Below are positions 1 to 6,938 of a stretch of 26,421 bases of DNA, one piece after another. This stretch comes from GWC2-37-8 sp964485555 (GTDB lineage Bacteria > Patescibacteriota > Minisyncoccia > Moranbacterales > GWC2-37-73): the NCBI GenBank assembly GCA_964485555.1, contig CAZAJN010000089.1:1-26421 (forward strand), read 5' to 3'. The notes below the pieces were generated by a model that was not told the DNA's origin, ran no database searches, and saw only the letters and a program-made list of their open reading frames with translations. Each line of letters opens with the position of its first letter. Position 1 is the stretch's first letter. A program made the position numbers and the translations under genes.

Positions 1-2
1 AC

Positions 3-77
3 TGGGGATTAGCCAAGCGGTAAGGCACATGGTTTTGATCCATGCATGCGGGGGTTCGAATCCCTCATCCCCAACCA
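3..77 (+). tRNA. tRNA-Gln (anticodon TTG)
   Basis: A complete cloverleaf can be folded. The acceptor arm TGGGGAT (3-9) pairs with ATCCCCA (67-73). The D arm uses GCC/GGC. The anticodon stem CATGG/CCATG encloses loop TTTTGAT with anticodon TTG at 35-37. The T arm GGGGG-TTCGAAT-CCCTC is at 50-66, followed by discriminator A and an encoded CCA (75-77). It decodes CAA and, by wobble, CAG. It is the only RNA gene recognised with certainty here. tRNA genes are common insertion sites, but no second copy of its 3' end was found at the right edge. Confidence 0.96.
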
Positions 78-95
78 CCAATACTTAGTATCGAG

Positions 96-113
96 AGACC
101 TAGAGGGCTCAAA
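96..113 (+). repeat. Left copy of 18-bp near-identical end repeat
   Basis: AGACCTAGAGGGCTCAAA here matches AGACCTAGAGGCCTCAAA at 26306-26323 with a single G/C difference. Both are direct-oriented and lie about 95 bp inside the window ends. It could be one half of a serine-recombinase attachment site pair (attL/attR). The recombinase gene is mid-window rather than adjacent, which weakens this reading. The repeat is seen in the sequence; the function is inference. Confidence 0.4.
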
Positions 114-145
114 AGCACCCAATACGCTCCTGATAACCAAGTGCC

Positions 146-174
146 AAAAAACAACGCCAAAAGCGTTGTTTTTT
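146..174. terminator. Bidirectional intrinsic terminator
   Basis: AAAAAACAACGC (146-157) and GCGTTGTTTTTT (163-174) form a perfect inverted repeat with a 5-nt loop. Six A's lead in and six T's trail, so it can stop transcription from both sides. It sits between the rightward tRNA and the leftward gene ending at 221 and would serve both. Confidence 0.85.
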
Positions 175-220
175 GATGTTTAATGTTCAAATTAGCTGGA
201 ATAGCAACAAAGACAAAAAA

Positions 221-724
221 TTATTTGAACCGAGCCGGAATTAAAGATAGACATTTCCTTGCATTCTTTATTTTTAAAGCATATTCACTTCGTCCTTTTT
301 GTTCAAAATTTTCCTCCAAAAGAACCATATGATTAACGGCTTCTTGCTGGGCACCAGAAAGATAGCCCCATATTTCTTTACCATAATTTGTTAATTCTGG
401 ATAAATAAGACAGCGAAAAACTTCGTTCCACACTTTTGTTCCAGCAGCTCCCTGCATTTCGCCTGCGCGATTATAATCCTTCAACAACCTATTTGTCTTA
501 AGGACTAAATCTGATAATTCACCGCCATAAATGTCTTCTTTGGTGTTTAAAATTTTTTCAATATCTATATCAGATTCTTCAATTAAGTGCTGCAAAGATA
601 AACAAGCATAAGCCAAATGCACACCCCTCTCTTCAGGTGTAAGCATAAAAACTTTTTGTACATAATCCTCTAATTGCTTCTCAGCAGCTTTTAGAGAAAA
701 TTTTTCAAAAATTCTTTTGAACAT
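221..724 (-). CDS. Hypothetical helical protein, 167 aa
   Basis: I do not recognise this family. The protein is predicted soluble and almost wholly alpha-helical. It starts MFKRIFEKFSLKAAEKQLED, a basic amphipathic opening, and has no signal peptide, membrane segment or catalytic motif that I can identify. A charged middle part (about residues 45-90) precedes a conserved-looking stretch with WNEVFRCLIYPELTNYGKEI. It is the last gene of the leftward group 2906-221, 86 bp after the NERD nuclease gene, and ends just before the shared terminator at 146-174. It may therefore be a separate transcript or the operon tail. The start is ATG, with an AT-rich upstream and no Shine-Dalgarno. The reading frame is convincing by length and composition; function is unknown. 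Confidence 0.7.
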   Translation of the reverse strand: MFKRIFEKFSLKAAEKQLEDYVQKVFMLTPEERGVHLAYACLSLQHLIEESDIDIEKILNTKEDIYGGELSDLVLKTNRLLKDYNRAGEMQGAAGTKVWNEVFRCLIYPELTNYGKEIWGYLSGAQQEAVNHMVLLEENFEQKGRSEYALKIKNARKCLSLIPARFK

Positions 725-810
725 AATATTTTATAATAATAATTAAATAATTTAACTACATCTTAAATCCTATCTCACCTTTACTAATAAAAAGAATGAA
801 CCATTGGTGT

Positions 811-1545
811 TTACTTATTTAAAATTAATTCATTTAACTCATTTTTTATTAAAGCAATTTCTTCAACAGATAATTTTCGCTCATTTTTTATAATAAACTC
901 ATTCATTGACTCCATTTTTATAATATCCAAATTTTGAACGACATCAGATTTAAATTTCAACTGTGCCTTTTGATTAGAAAAAACTAATAAGGAATCTACA
1001 TACAAATACTCTAGCCTTGTTTTTTCTACAATATACGCCCTTAGTTTACATGCTCCATCTATTGCTCTAATAATAAAATTGTTTTCAAAAAACTTATATC
1101 CTCTTTCTAGTTGCTTACTAGTCTTATTGAAATATATCCAACCTGGATGGTTCTTAGCTTCTATATAAAAAAGTCCGGTTGGCCCTACAACAATAAAATC
1201 AATATTAGATTTCCCCATACTGCTTATTTTAGCGTCCTGAAATACAAAGAACTCGTCTGGTAATCTTTTGAGCTCATCGCAAACAGCGTATTCACCACTC
1301 CGACCAAGCTCAAACGTATTTGATTTATTGAGACTCCTCTCGCCTATGAACTTGGAAACAAACACCACAATTACAAATAAAATTGCGAGCAGTGAGATGT
1401 CTGCTTTATTTACTGCATTAAAGTATGATGCCCAATATAAAAATATTGATAAAATAATTATAAATACAAAAACAGAGGCGACAATAAAATTATTACGATC
1501 CCCTTTAATGAGATATTCACTTCTTTCTCCAAAAACTTGTGCCAT
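811..1545 (-). CDS. Membrane-anchored NERD-domain nuclease-related protein
   Basis: This 244-aa protein has two hydrophobic segments near the N-terminus (about residues 20-43 and 50-66) and then a NERD domain (about 80-195). The NERD signature is clear: GRSGEYAVCDELKRL opens the domain, NIDFIVVGPTGLFYIEAKNH carries the Asp and the ExK pair of the restriction-endonuclease-like fold, and a long C-terminal helical tail follows. NERD proteins are suspected nucleases of the PD-(D/E)xK superfamily, often membrane-tethered; activity here is inferred from intact D and ExK residues. The gene starts 12 bp after the FtsK-like ATPase gene, so the two are probably co-transcribed. A translocase-nuclease pairing acting on DNA at the membrane is possible. 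The start is ATG without a Shine-Dalgarno sequence. Confidence 0.85.
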   Translation of the reverse strand: MAQVFGERSEYLIKGDRNNFIVASVFVFIIILSIFLYWASYFNAVNKADISLLAILFVIVVFVSKFIGERSLNKSNTFELGRSGEYAVCDELKRLPDEFFVFQDAKISSMGKSNIDFIVVGPTGLFYIEAKNHPGWIYFNKTSKQLERGYKFFENNFIIRAIDGACKLRAYIVEKTRLEYLYVDSLLVFSNQKAQLKFKSDVVQNLDIIKMESMNEFIIKNERKLSVEEIALIKNELNELILNK

Positions 1546-1557
1546 TTGTATTTATTT

Positions 1558-2502
1558 TTATTTCTGAATTAAAATTTCCCTTGGTTTTGCACCATCAGCC
1601 TCTCCAATCACTCCATTTTCTTCAAGTATATCCATCAATCGTGCAGCGCGAGAATATCCAATTTGTAACTTTCTCTGCAATAAGGCTGGTGATGCTTTGC
1701 CATTCTCTACAACCGCTTTCATAGCTTCAGCATATAAAATATCCTCAGCTTTTTCCTCTGCTGAGTCTTTAGCATTCATTAATATTTGAAAATCGCTATA
1801 TTTTTCTTTTATTAATTCTACAGCTTCCACTATTTCTTTTTCGCTAATATAGGGCATCTGTATTTTTTGAGTCTTTAGATCAATAAGATTCTTTACTAAG
1901 CATAGACCAGCTTTATCCAATTTTTCAGCTCCATCCTCACATATAGCTAAAACGGATTCTTCTTTGGTTGAAAGTCTGAAAGCCACCCTTTCCAAAAAAC
2001 TACTTCTTATTTTTTTAGTTACCACATCTGGAATAGATCTCGCAGTTGCTGCAACAATATAAATTCCAGTTATGTCAGATAATGCCGTTATTTTTTTGAT
2101 ATAATCTTCAAAAAATTTCTTATCGGAAACTATAAAATCAGTAAGTTCTTCTATAATAATGATGATTTCAGGAAAATTATTTCTAAATTCTTTGTCATGC
2201 TTATATTCATAAACAGAATCAACACCTAAATTCTCAACAGCCTTGAGTCTCCTCAGTGATTCTCCCCAGCCCCATTTAAATGCACTTTTAGCTTTTGATG
2301 GACTACTAATAACATCAGAAAGTAGATGCGCGATCCCATCATATTGTCCAAAATTAACTTTTTTGGGATCAATCAATAGAAGCTTGCAGTCTTCGGGATT
2401 ATTTTCAATTAAGTAACTCGTTATTAATTTATCAATAAAATTAGACCTTCCCGAACCAGTAGACCCAATAACCAAAATATTTTTGTTTAAAAAATTTTTC
2501 AT
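1558..2502 (-). CDS. Short FtsK/SpoIIIE-like ATPase with winged-helix tail, altered Walker motifs
   Basis: At 314 aa this contains only the motor core and gamma domain of an FtsK/SpoIIIE DNA translocase; the N-terminal membrane part is absent. Residues 8-105 follow the FtsK pattern (LLLIDPKKVNF, HLL, a WGWGESLRRL segment). The last 60 residues are an FtsK gamma-type winged helix, with LLQRKLQIGYSRAARLMDIL and GAKPREIL, which in FtsK reads DNA orientation sequences. The Walker A is GSTGSGRS (residues 13-20), with Arg in place of the catalytic Lys, and the Walker B ends IIIIIEEL rather than VVIDEL. ATP hydrolysis may be lost or changed. It follows the HAD gene by 5 bp and precedes the NERD gene by 12 bp. 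It is probably a specialised paralogue rather than the cell-division FtsK. Confidence 0.85.
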   Translation of the reverse strand: MKNFLNKNILVIGSTGSGRSNFIDKLITSYLIENNPEDCKLLLIDPKKVNFGQYDGIAHLLSDVISSPSKAKSAFKWGWGESLRRLKAVENLGVDSVYEYKHDKEFRNNFPEIIIIIEELTDFIVSDKKFFEDYIKKITALSDITGIYIVAATARSIPDVVTKKIRSSFLERVAFRLSTKEESVLAICEDGAEKLDKAGLCLVKNLIDLKTQKIQMPYISEKEIVEAVELIKEKYSDFQILMNAKDSAEEKAEDILYAEAMKAVVENGKASPALLQRKLQIGYSRAARLMDILEENGVIGEADGAKPREILIQK

Positions 2503-2507
2503 TTAAG

Positions 2508-2906
2508 TTATTGTAAAATATTAATAATTTCTATTAATTGATCTGGGTTATTTCTCAGGTCCACCTGAATCAAATTTTGCAGTGCGCCATTTTTTTCTAA
2601 CATTGCTTTTTCTCCATCAAAAGCGTAATCATCAAGCCATATAAACTCTTGGTTAAAGTCTATTCCTTCAGTTTTCCAGAGTTCAAAAGTTGTTGCCTTG
2701 AATTTTCTTAATATCTCAAAAGATTCTCTTGAAACCTTATCTTGAATATACTCGAGAGCGGTTGAAGAATCACCTTTACAGTGACTAGTCAGCCAAAAGC
2801 AATCATAATTTTTAACGACATAAGACAAGAATTCGAAGAGATGATTTGCCTCTTTGCATCCTTGTTTTGTCATAATTGTACCATCAATATCTAGATATAA
2901 ATTCAT
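2508..2906 (-). CDS. HAD-like phosphatase domain protein
   Basis: The 132-aa product opens with LYLDIDGTI, the HAD motif I DxDGT with nucleophile D6 and acid D8. It continues with FWLTSH (motif II position, Thr/Ser) and FIWLDDYAF (motif IV acidic pair). It is a small cap-less HAD fold, so the likely activity is phosphatase on an unknown, possibly macromolecular or small, substrate. I chose the ATG at 2906. An in-frame TTG at 2915 would add three residues but leaves the DxD motif less typically placed. It is the first gene of a tight operon with the FtsK-like ATPase (5-bp gap) and the NERD protein. The 156 bases upstream hold only AT-rich spacer. Confidence 0.75.
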   Translation of the reverse strand: MNLYLDIDGTIMTKQGCKEANHLFEFLSYVVKNYDCFWLTSHCKGDSSTALEYIQDKVSRESFEILRKFKATTFELWKTEGIDFNQEFIWLDDYAFDGEKAMLEKNGALQNLIQVDLRNNPDQLIEIINILQ

Positions 2907-3062
2907 TTTTTTCAAATAATTTTAAACCCGATTTTAAAACTTTCCAAATATATTTATTTTAAACTAACGATATATCCCCTATATCAACATTTTAGCTACA
3001 TTAATATTGTATACTCATTAAAGTTAAAAGGAAATGTACTAAATTTCATCCCTAAAACAATC

Positions 3063-3674
3063 CTACAACATTTCAATGACATTTTTCAGGTGTGAATGAT
3101 ATCTCGATGAATATCCACAAAGCCACTCAGTAAGTCGTAACATCAATGGTGCCTTGACTTCAGTCATGAATTTACGATTTTCCTCAGTTAATCCCCTTGA
3201 CTGTCTCAAATTATCTGCCAAATCAACAAGTTTAATAAACCAAGCCTCTTCGTCTTTAGCTTCTATTAATCTGGCAATCATAAGCGTCCATCTTTCAGTC
3301 TTATTTTCTATTTTTTCATCATGAGTGCAAAGATAAACCAATTCAATAGTTCTTCTAGAAAAACCAAGCTCGACCAACTCCTCGAATGACGTTTTTCCGT
3401 CCTCCACGATGTCGTGCAAGAGTGCTGCCAGAAACAGCTCCAGATCAGGATCATCCCAATGATGAAGCTTGCTAACCATTTCATTAACTCTAAATGAGTG
3501 CATGTAATTCATCTCCCCTTGCAATCCCTTTCTCTCTCCTTTAATTCTTTCTTTAACAATTTTTTGCGCGATCGGTAACAATCTTTCATATTCATCCCAA
3601 TAATCATGCAAACTCATACCTTTTACATCATGTGCTTTGTTTAATAATTCTTGAATTTTTTTTGAATACTTCAT
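3063..3674 (-). CDS. HD-domain hydrolase of the SpoT/MESH1 type
   Basis: The 203-aa protein is a stand-alone HD phosphohydrolase. Metal-binding residues are visible in order: H59 in MHSFRV, H87-D88 in AALLHDIVED, and D151 in KLVDLADNLR. The LLHDIVED and KLxDxxxN signatures are those of the (p)ppGpp hydrolase domain of SpoT/RelA and of small alarmone hydrolases. No synthetase or TGS/ACT domain is present. It may degrade (p)ppGpp or a related 3'-pyrophosphorylated nucleotide; the substrate is inference. It lies downstream of the structured transcribed element at 3718-3908. Only about 44 AT-rich bases separate that element's T-run from the ATG, so expression may depend on read-through of the terminator. 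Confidence 0.85.
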   Translation of the reverse strand: MKYSKKIQELLNKAHDVKGMSLHDYWDEYERLLPIAQKIVKERIKGERKGLQGEMNYMHSFRVNEMVSKLHHWDDPDLELFLAALLHDIVEDGKTSFEELVELGFSRRTIELVYLCTHDEKIENKTERWTLMIARLIEAKDEEAWFIKLVDLADNLRQSRGLTEENRKFMTEVKAPLMLRLTEWLCGYSSRYHSHLKNVIEML

Positions 3675-3717
3675 ATTTTTATTTATTAATTGATTAGTTT
3701 TTTACGCTTTTTGAAAC

Positions 3718-3908
3718 AAAAAAAGCGGCTAAGAAATTATATCCAATATCACTATTGAATGAAATCTCCCAACCGCTTTACGATTAGTCACAATATTTCA
3801 TCTAGCCCCTAGCAGATTTCCCTAGTTGCCTACCCCATTAAAACAAGGAGAAGTATGTGGTGCAATTACCCTTGCACTATGGGTCAAATTGTCAATTCAA
3901 CTAACTAT
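3718..3908 (-). ncRNA. Candidate structured RNA or attenuated leader upstream of the HD gene
   Basis: On the minus strand a promoter-like pair is followed by about 190 nt of structured sequence ending in a T-run. Hairpins read on that strand include GTGCAA-gggtaa-TTGCAC. The final large stem is closed by AAAGCGG and CCGCTTT, contains GAGATT/AATTTC and CAATA-gtga-TATTG, and is followed by T's at 3724-3718. No ORF of useful size is present. It could be an independent small RNA with an intrinsic terminator, or a regulated leader for the HD hydrolase. I could not match it to 6S, tmRNA, SRP RNA, RNase P or a named riboswitch. This is the content of the 306-base gap between 3674 and 3981. Confidence 0.45.
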
Positions 3909-3914
3909 ATTTTA

Positions 3915-3943
3915 ATAATAACACGCTTTTCCGTTTAAATCAA
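3915..3943 (-). promoter_or_regulatory. Sigma70-like promoter of the 3718-3908 element
   Basis: On the minus strand TTGATT (3938-3943) is separated by exactly 17 nt from TATTAT (3915-3920), placing a start near 3908. It lies just after the stop codon of the gene at 3981-4508, so the element downstream can be transcribed separately from that gene. The match is good, though AT-rich sequence gives chance matches. Confidence 0.5.
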
Positions 3944-3980
3944 CAATTGCAAAATATTAACTACTCAATTTTCATGATTA

Positions 3981-4508
3981 TTAAAAACTTGCGCTAACTG
4001 AAATTGTTTTAGTTATTTCCTTGTTAAATTTATTTCGAACCTTAACAATAATAGTATTCGAGCCTCTATTCAAGGTAATTTCTTCATTAAACTCTGCATT
4101 TTCATTTAATAAAATTGGTTTGCCATTGATGTTTACCAATGTATCCTTATCAGTAAGTCCAAGCACCTGCGTTGTGCTTCCATTTACAACTGCTCCCTCT
4201 AGTGGCTCTTTAATAATCAATTTCGGAGAAGAGTTTACATTGCTTAAACCTTCATACCTCAAAAAATTACCGCCAATCACAATAACAATAAAAACTACAC
4301 CCACAATTGAATATTTATAAATTTTTTCTTTTTTATCATTTATTCTGTACCCAATTATGCCAAAAATTAAATACACAAGAGCAACTATCTCAAAGAAAGC
4401 AGCTATAGATACACCGAAAGAACCCTGAATTAAATACGGTGCAGACTTGGCGCAAATAAAAACAAGCAATGCAATCCACAAATTATTCTTACGAATTATT
4501 TTTTTCAT
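3981..4508 (-). CDS. Membrane protein with extracytoplasmic glucodextranase-B-like domain
   Basis: The 175-aa protein has three hydrophobic segments in its first 85 residues (about 10-27, 33-52 and 65-83). They are followed by an exported-looking beta domain of about 75 residues. That domain reads IIKEPLEGAVVNGSTTQV, VNINGKPILL and then LNRGSNTIIVKVRNKFNK, the pattern of the glucodextranase B / Ig-like domain often seen on CPR surface proteins (known family trait). Its role may be binding to cell-wall or host-surface glycans; that is inference. The ATG start at 4508 follows an AT-rich leader with a possible TTGTTT/CATAAT promoter. It is 99 bp downstream of the AAA+ gene, so it may or may not share that operon. 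Confidence 0.7.
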   Translation of the reverse strand: MKKIIRKNNLWIALLVFICAKSAPYLIQGSFGVSIAAFFEIVALVYLIFGIIGYRINDKKEKIYKYSIVGVVFIVIVIGGNFLRYEGLSNVNSSPKLIIKEPLEGAVVNGSTTQVLGLTDKDTLVNINGKPILLNENAEFNEEITLNRGSNTIIVKVRNKFNKEITKTISVSASF

Positions 4509-4607
4509 ATTACTTTTTAATAAATTATGCCATAAAAATACTCAGGAAAACAATTATTGCTAAAAAAAATTATAGAAGTTATTCCGCATCATTTTATTGC
4601 TAATAAG

Positions 4608-5687
4608 TTACCATCTCTCTAAGCTTTTAAATTGATCAAAATATTCAATCTCTTCCGCTGAAATAGATGGATTAAACTTTTGAATCGACGCAGTAATCAT
4701 TTTTTCATCAATCATATTACTATCACTAGCAACTGCAATTCTTGCCGATTCCGTGATAATTAGTTCAATATCAGAACTAACATATTTATCTGTCATTTCT
4801 GCTAATTTTTCAAAATTAATATCCTTGTCAAATGGTCTTCCAGCGAGGCACATCTTGAGCATATCCCTTCTTGCGTCGAAATCGGGAGCAGATATATAGA
4901 CTCTTTTATCCATTCTTCCTGATCTAAGAATAGCAGAGTCAATCATGTGAGGTCTATTTGTTGCGCCAACAACTAAAATTTTGTTTTCGCCAGCATTGTT
5001 AAGTTGCAATAAGAATTCATTTATTTCTTCTTTCTTAATATCGGCAGAAGAAGATAATTCTTCGCGCTTGGGAATCAATCCTTCAATTTCATCAATAAAT
5101 ACTATTGAAGGAGCTTGCAATTTAGCCATTTCGAAAACTTTTCCAATATTTCCAACAGCTCCATGAACAAATGAAGTTGAAACTGATGAGGGGTTAAGTT
5201 CAATAAAATTATATCCAAGCTCTTCTGATAATTTTTTTACAATAAATGTTTTCCCGCAACCTGGAGGTCCATATAATAAAATACCATTCGGAATAGATAG
5301 TTTAAATTTTTTATATTTCTCTGGATTAGACAGTGGACCAATAACATCACTGATAAGTAATGACTTTAATTCTTTCATGCCAGCAACGCAATCAAAGCCT
5401 TTTAAAATTGTAAGGTCGTCTATGATGTCTGTCATTTTCTCGTACGAATGTTCGGCAATGATTACCCCTAGATATTTTTTTCCTTCGTGGTCTATAGTTA
5501 TTAAGTCATATTTTTTTCCCCGATCAACAATCTCACTCGGATTTATATTCATAAACAAATATAAATACTTGTCATTTGATAGCAGGTAAACTTCTGTAAA
5601 AAATATTCTTTCTACTCTATTTTTTATACTTATATCTTCTCTAATCTGGAATCCATTATAAAGAATTGGCTTTATTGGTGTGGTCAT
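4608..5687 (-). CDS. AAA+ ATPase of the CDC48/FtsH-like type
   Basis: The 359-aa protein has an unfamiliar N-terminal domain of about 115 residues and one AAA module. Motifs: Walker A GILLYGPPGCGKT, Walker B IVFIDEIEGL, sensor 1 VVGATNRP, arginine-finger region ILRSGRMDKRVYI, and a C-terminal helical lid. The lead-in CVAGMKELKSLLISDVIGPL resembles the entry to the p97/CDC48 and FtsH AAA domains. No protease domain is present, so it is an unfoldase or remodelling ATPase rather than FtsH itself. I chose the ATG at 5687; an in-frame TTG at 5696 is also open. It is the last gene of the tight run 11647-4608, 21 bp after the RDD gene, which suggests it serves the same process as the Hsp70 set, perhaps remodelling or extracting membrane proteins. 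That last step is inference. Confidence 0.88.
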   Translation of the reverse strand: MTTPIKPILYNGFQIREDISIKNRVERIFFTEVYLLSNDKYLYLFMNINPSEIVDRGKKYDLITIDHEGKKYLGVIIAEHSYEKMTDIIDDLTILKGFDCVAGMKELKSLLISDVIGPLSNPEKYKKFKLSIPNGILLYGPPGCGKTFIVKKLSEELGYNFIELNPSSVSTSFVHGAVGNIGKVFEMAKLQAPSIVFIDEIEGLIPKREELSSSADIKKEEINEFLLQLNNAGENKILVVGATNRPHMIDSAILRSGRMDKRVYISAPDFDARRDMLKMCLAGRPFDKDINFEKLAEMTDKYVSSDIELIITESARIAVASDSNMIDEKMITASIQKFNPSISAEEIEYFDQFKSLERW

Positions 5688-5708
5688 ATGTTTCAAATGT
5701 TAACCTTA

Positions 5709-6317
5709 TTATGATGCAATAAGGAAAAGAAATATTATAAAAATAATTATTGATAAAATTATCCTACCAGCTCCAATTTTCCCATGTGAAATAGTGAAAT
5801 GATTATCCTTGTCCCAAGAAGTAATTCCATTATTTTTTAGACTATTATATGCAGATATCTGAGTAAAAAAAGCAACAATTGGTATACCAAAACCCAACCC
5901 CTTAAACCAAACTGCAAAACTGCGATTTAAAGCATTTGAAAATGTAATATTTTCTTCATTATCAGATTTTATGTCTATTTTTAAAAGCCATTTACCGGGA
6001 GTTTTTCCCCATGAACTCAACAAAATAGCTTCTACGAAAATCCAAACAAACAATATCATGATTGTTAAAACTATATCTGTTTCTTTTAGAATTGAAGGGT
6101 TGACCTCATTCAAAATTATACCAAAGACAAAAGAAAACATAATGATATCTAAATATCTTGCCCAATAACGAATCCAAGGTTTTGGCGATAAGCTTTCACC
6201 TATATTCAGTTTTTCTTCAGTATTATTTTTCTCCCGATCTTCCTTCTTAGCAGCATGAGGTATATTGCCCTCATCCAAAAAATCCAGGTCTATCTTCAAT
6301 TTTTCTTGATTTTCCAT
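5709..6317 (-). CDS. RDD-family membrane protein with N-terminal IDLxFLD tail
   Basis: The 202-aa protein has a cytoplasmic tail of about 50 residues beginning MENQEKLKIDLDFLDEG, then an RDD domain. RDD hallmarks are RYWARYLDIIMF (Arg-Asp in the first transmembrane helix) and WGKTPGKWLLKI between helices. Hydrophobic segments lie near residues 57-72, 82-105, 140-155 and 180-202. RDD proteins are poorly understood integral membrane proteins, some linked to ion transport. The tail motif is shared with the next upstream gene (MRESKDHINIDLGFLDKK), though the two proteins are otherwise unrelated. The gene is 16 bp after that one and 21 bp before the AAA+ gene. The shared tail looks like a docking or recognition tag for a cytoplasmic partner encoded in this operon; that is inference. 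Confidence 0.82.
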   Translation of the reverse strand: MENQEKLKIDLDFLDEGNIPHAAKKEDREKNNTEEKLNIGESLSPKPWIRYWARYLDIIMFSFVFGIILNEVNPSILKETDIVLTIMILFVWIFVEAILLSSWGKTPGKWLLKIDIKSDNEENITFSNALNRSFAVWFKGLGFGIPIVAFFTQISAYNSLKNNGITSWDKDNHFTISHGKIGAGRIILSIIIFIIFLFLIAS

Positions 6318-6333
6318 ATTTGTTTAAAATTCG

Positions 6334-6933
6334 TTATTTTTTTGTACAATTTTTATCTAAAAAATTATTATAAGCGTCGATTTGGTTGTTGAATTGACTT
6401 GTCTTTGTATCAAAAGATTGAAGATCCCTCTTTAAAGTATTTAGCGTGGTATTGTAATTGTCCACCTTGGCATTATGTGAATTTATTGATGCCTGACTAT
6501 ATTCATTAACGTAATCAGCATCTATTGAACTTGCTGACACCTTCATGGCTTGCGACCTTCTGTCTAAGTTTTGCTTTTCAATATCAAGTTGACTATTCGT
6601 GAAATCACTTGGCTTTAATGAGTCTGCCTTACTTGCGTTATATGAAGAACAACTATATTTTCCTACTGTGACACTATTATCCGTATTAACAGAACTTGAT
6701 GCGCTAGAACTGGTGCTCGAACTATTGTCCAAATTTCCAACAATTATAAAAAATAACACTACGCCCCCAATAATAATTATTTTTTTCCAGTTATACGTAG
6801 AACCGCTACTGACTGGCATTGAAGAATTGGGTGTTTCTCCAGAATAAACTTTTGCCTCATGGGAAACCCTTAACGGCTCCTTTTTATCTAGAAATCCGAG
6901 ATCGATGTTGATATGGTCTTTTGATTCTCTCAT
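6334..6933 (-). CDS. Single-pass membrane protein with IDLxFLD tail and exported coiled coil
   Basis: The 199-aa protein starts MRESKDHINIDLGFLDKK. After a cytoplasmic tail of about 45 residues it has one transmembrane helix (WKKIIIIGGVVLFFIIVG). A Ser-rich linker follows, then an Asn/Gln/Ser-rich helical region that is probably a coiled coil. Two cysteines frame the helical part (one in YSCSSY, one in KNCTKK at the C-terminus) and could be disulfide-linked outside the membrane. I chose the ATG at 6933. An in-frame TTG at 6963 would overlap the previous gene and push the motif away from the N-terminus, whereas the ATG places IDLxFLD at the same position as in the RDD neighbour. The gap to the J-like gene is then 5 bp. 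No family is recognised. Confidence 0.75.
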   Translation of the reverse strand: MRESKDHINIDLGFLDKKEPLRVSHEAKVYSGETPNSSMPVSSGSTYNWKKIIIIGGVVLFFIIVGNLDNSSSTSSSASSSVNTDNSVTVGKYSCSSYNASKADSLKPSDFTNSQLDIEKQNLDRRSQAMKVSASSIDADYVNEYSQASINSHNAKVDNYNTTLNTLKRDLQSFDTKTSQFNNQIDAYNNFLDKNCTKK

Positions 6934-6938
6934 ATGTA

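Noticed and set aside
50..77. tRNA-Gln 3' end as a tyrosine-recombinase attachment site
   Set aside because: No tyrosine recombinase and no copy of the T-arm/acceptor sequence at the right end.
3718..3908. 6S RNA, tmRNA or a T-box/ykkC riboswitch
   Set aside because: The length suits 6S, but the 5' and 3' ends do not pair; no tag ORF or tRNA-like ends, no T-box sequence and no guanidine/ppGpp consensus were found.
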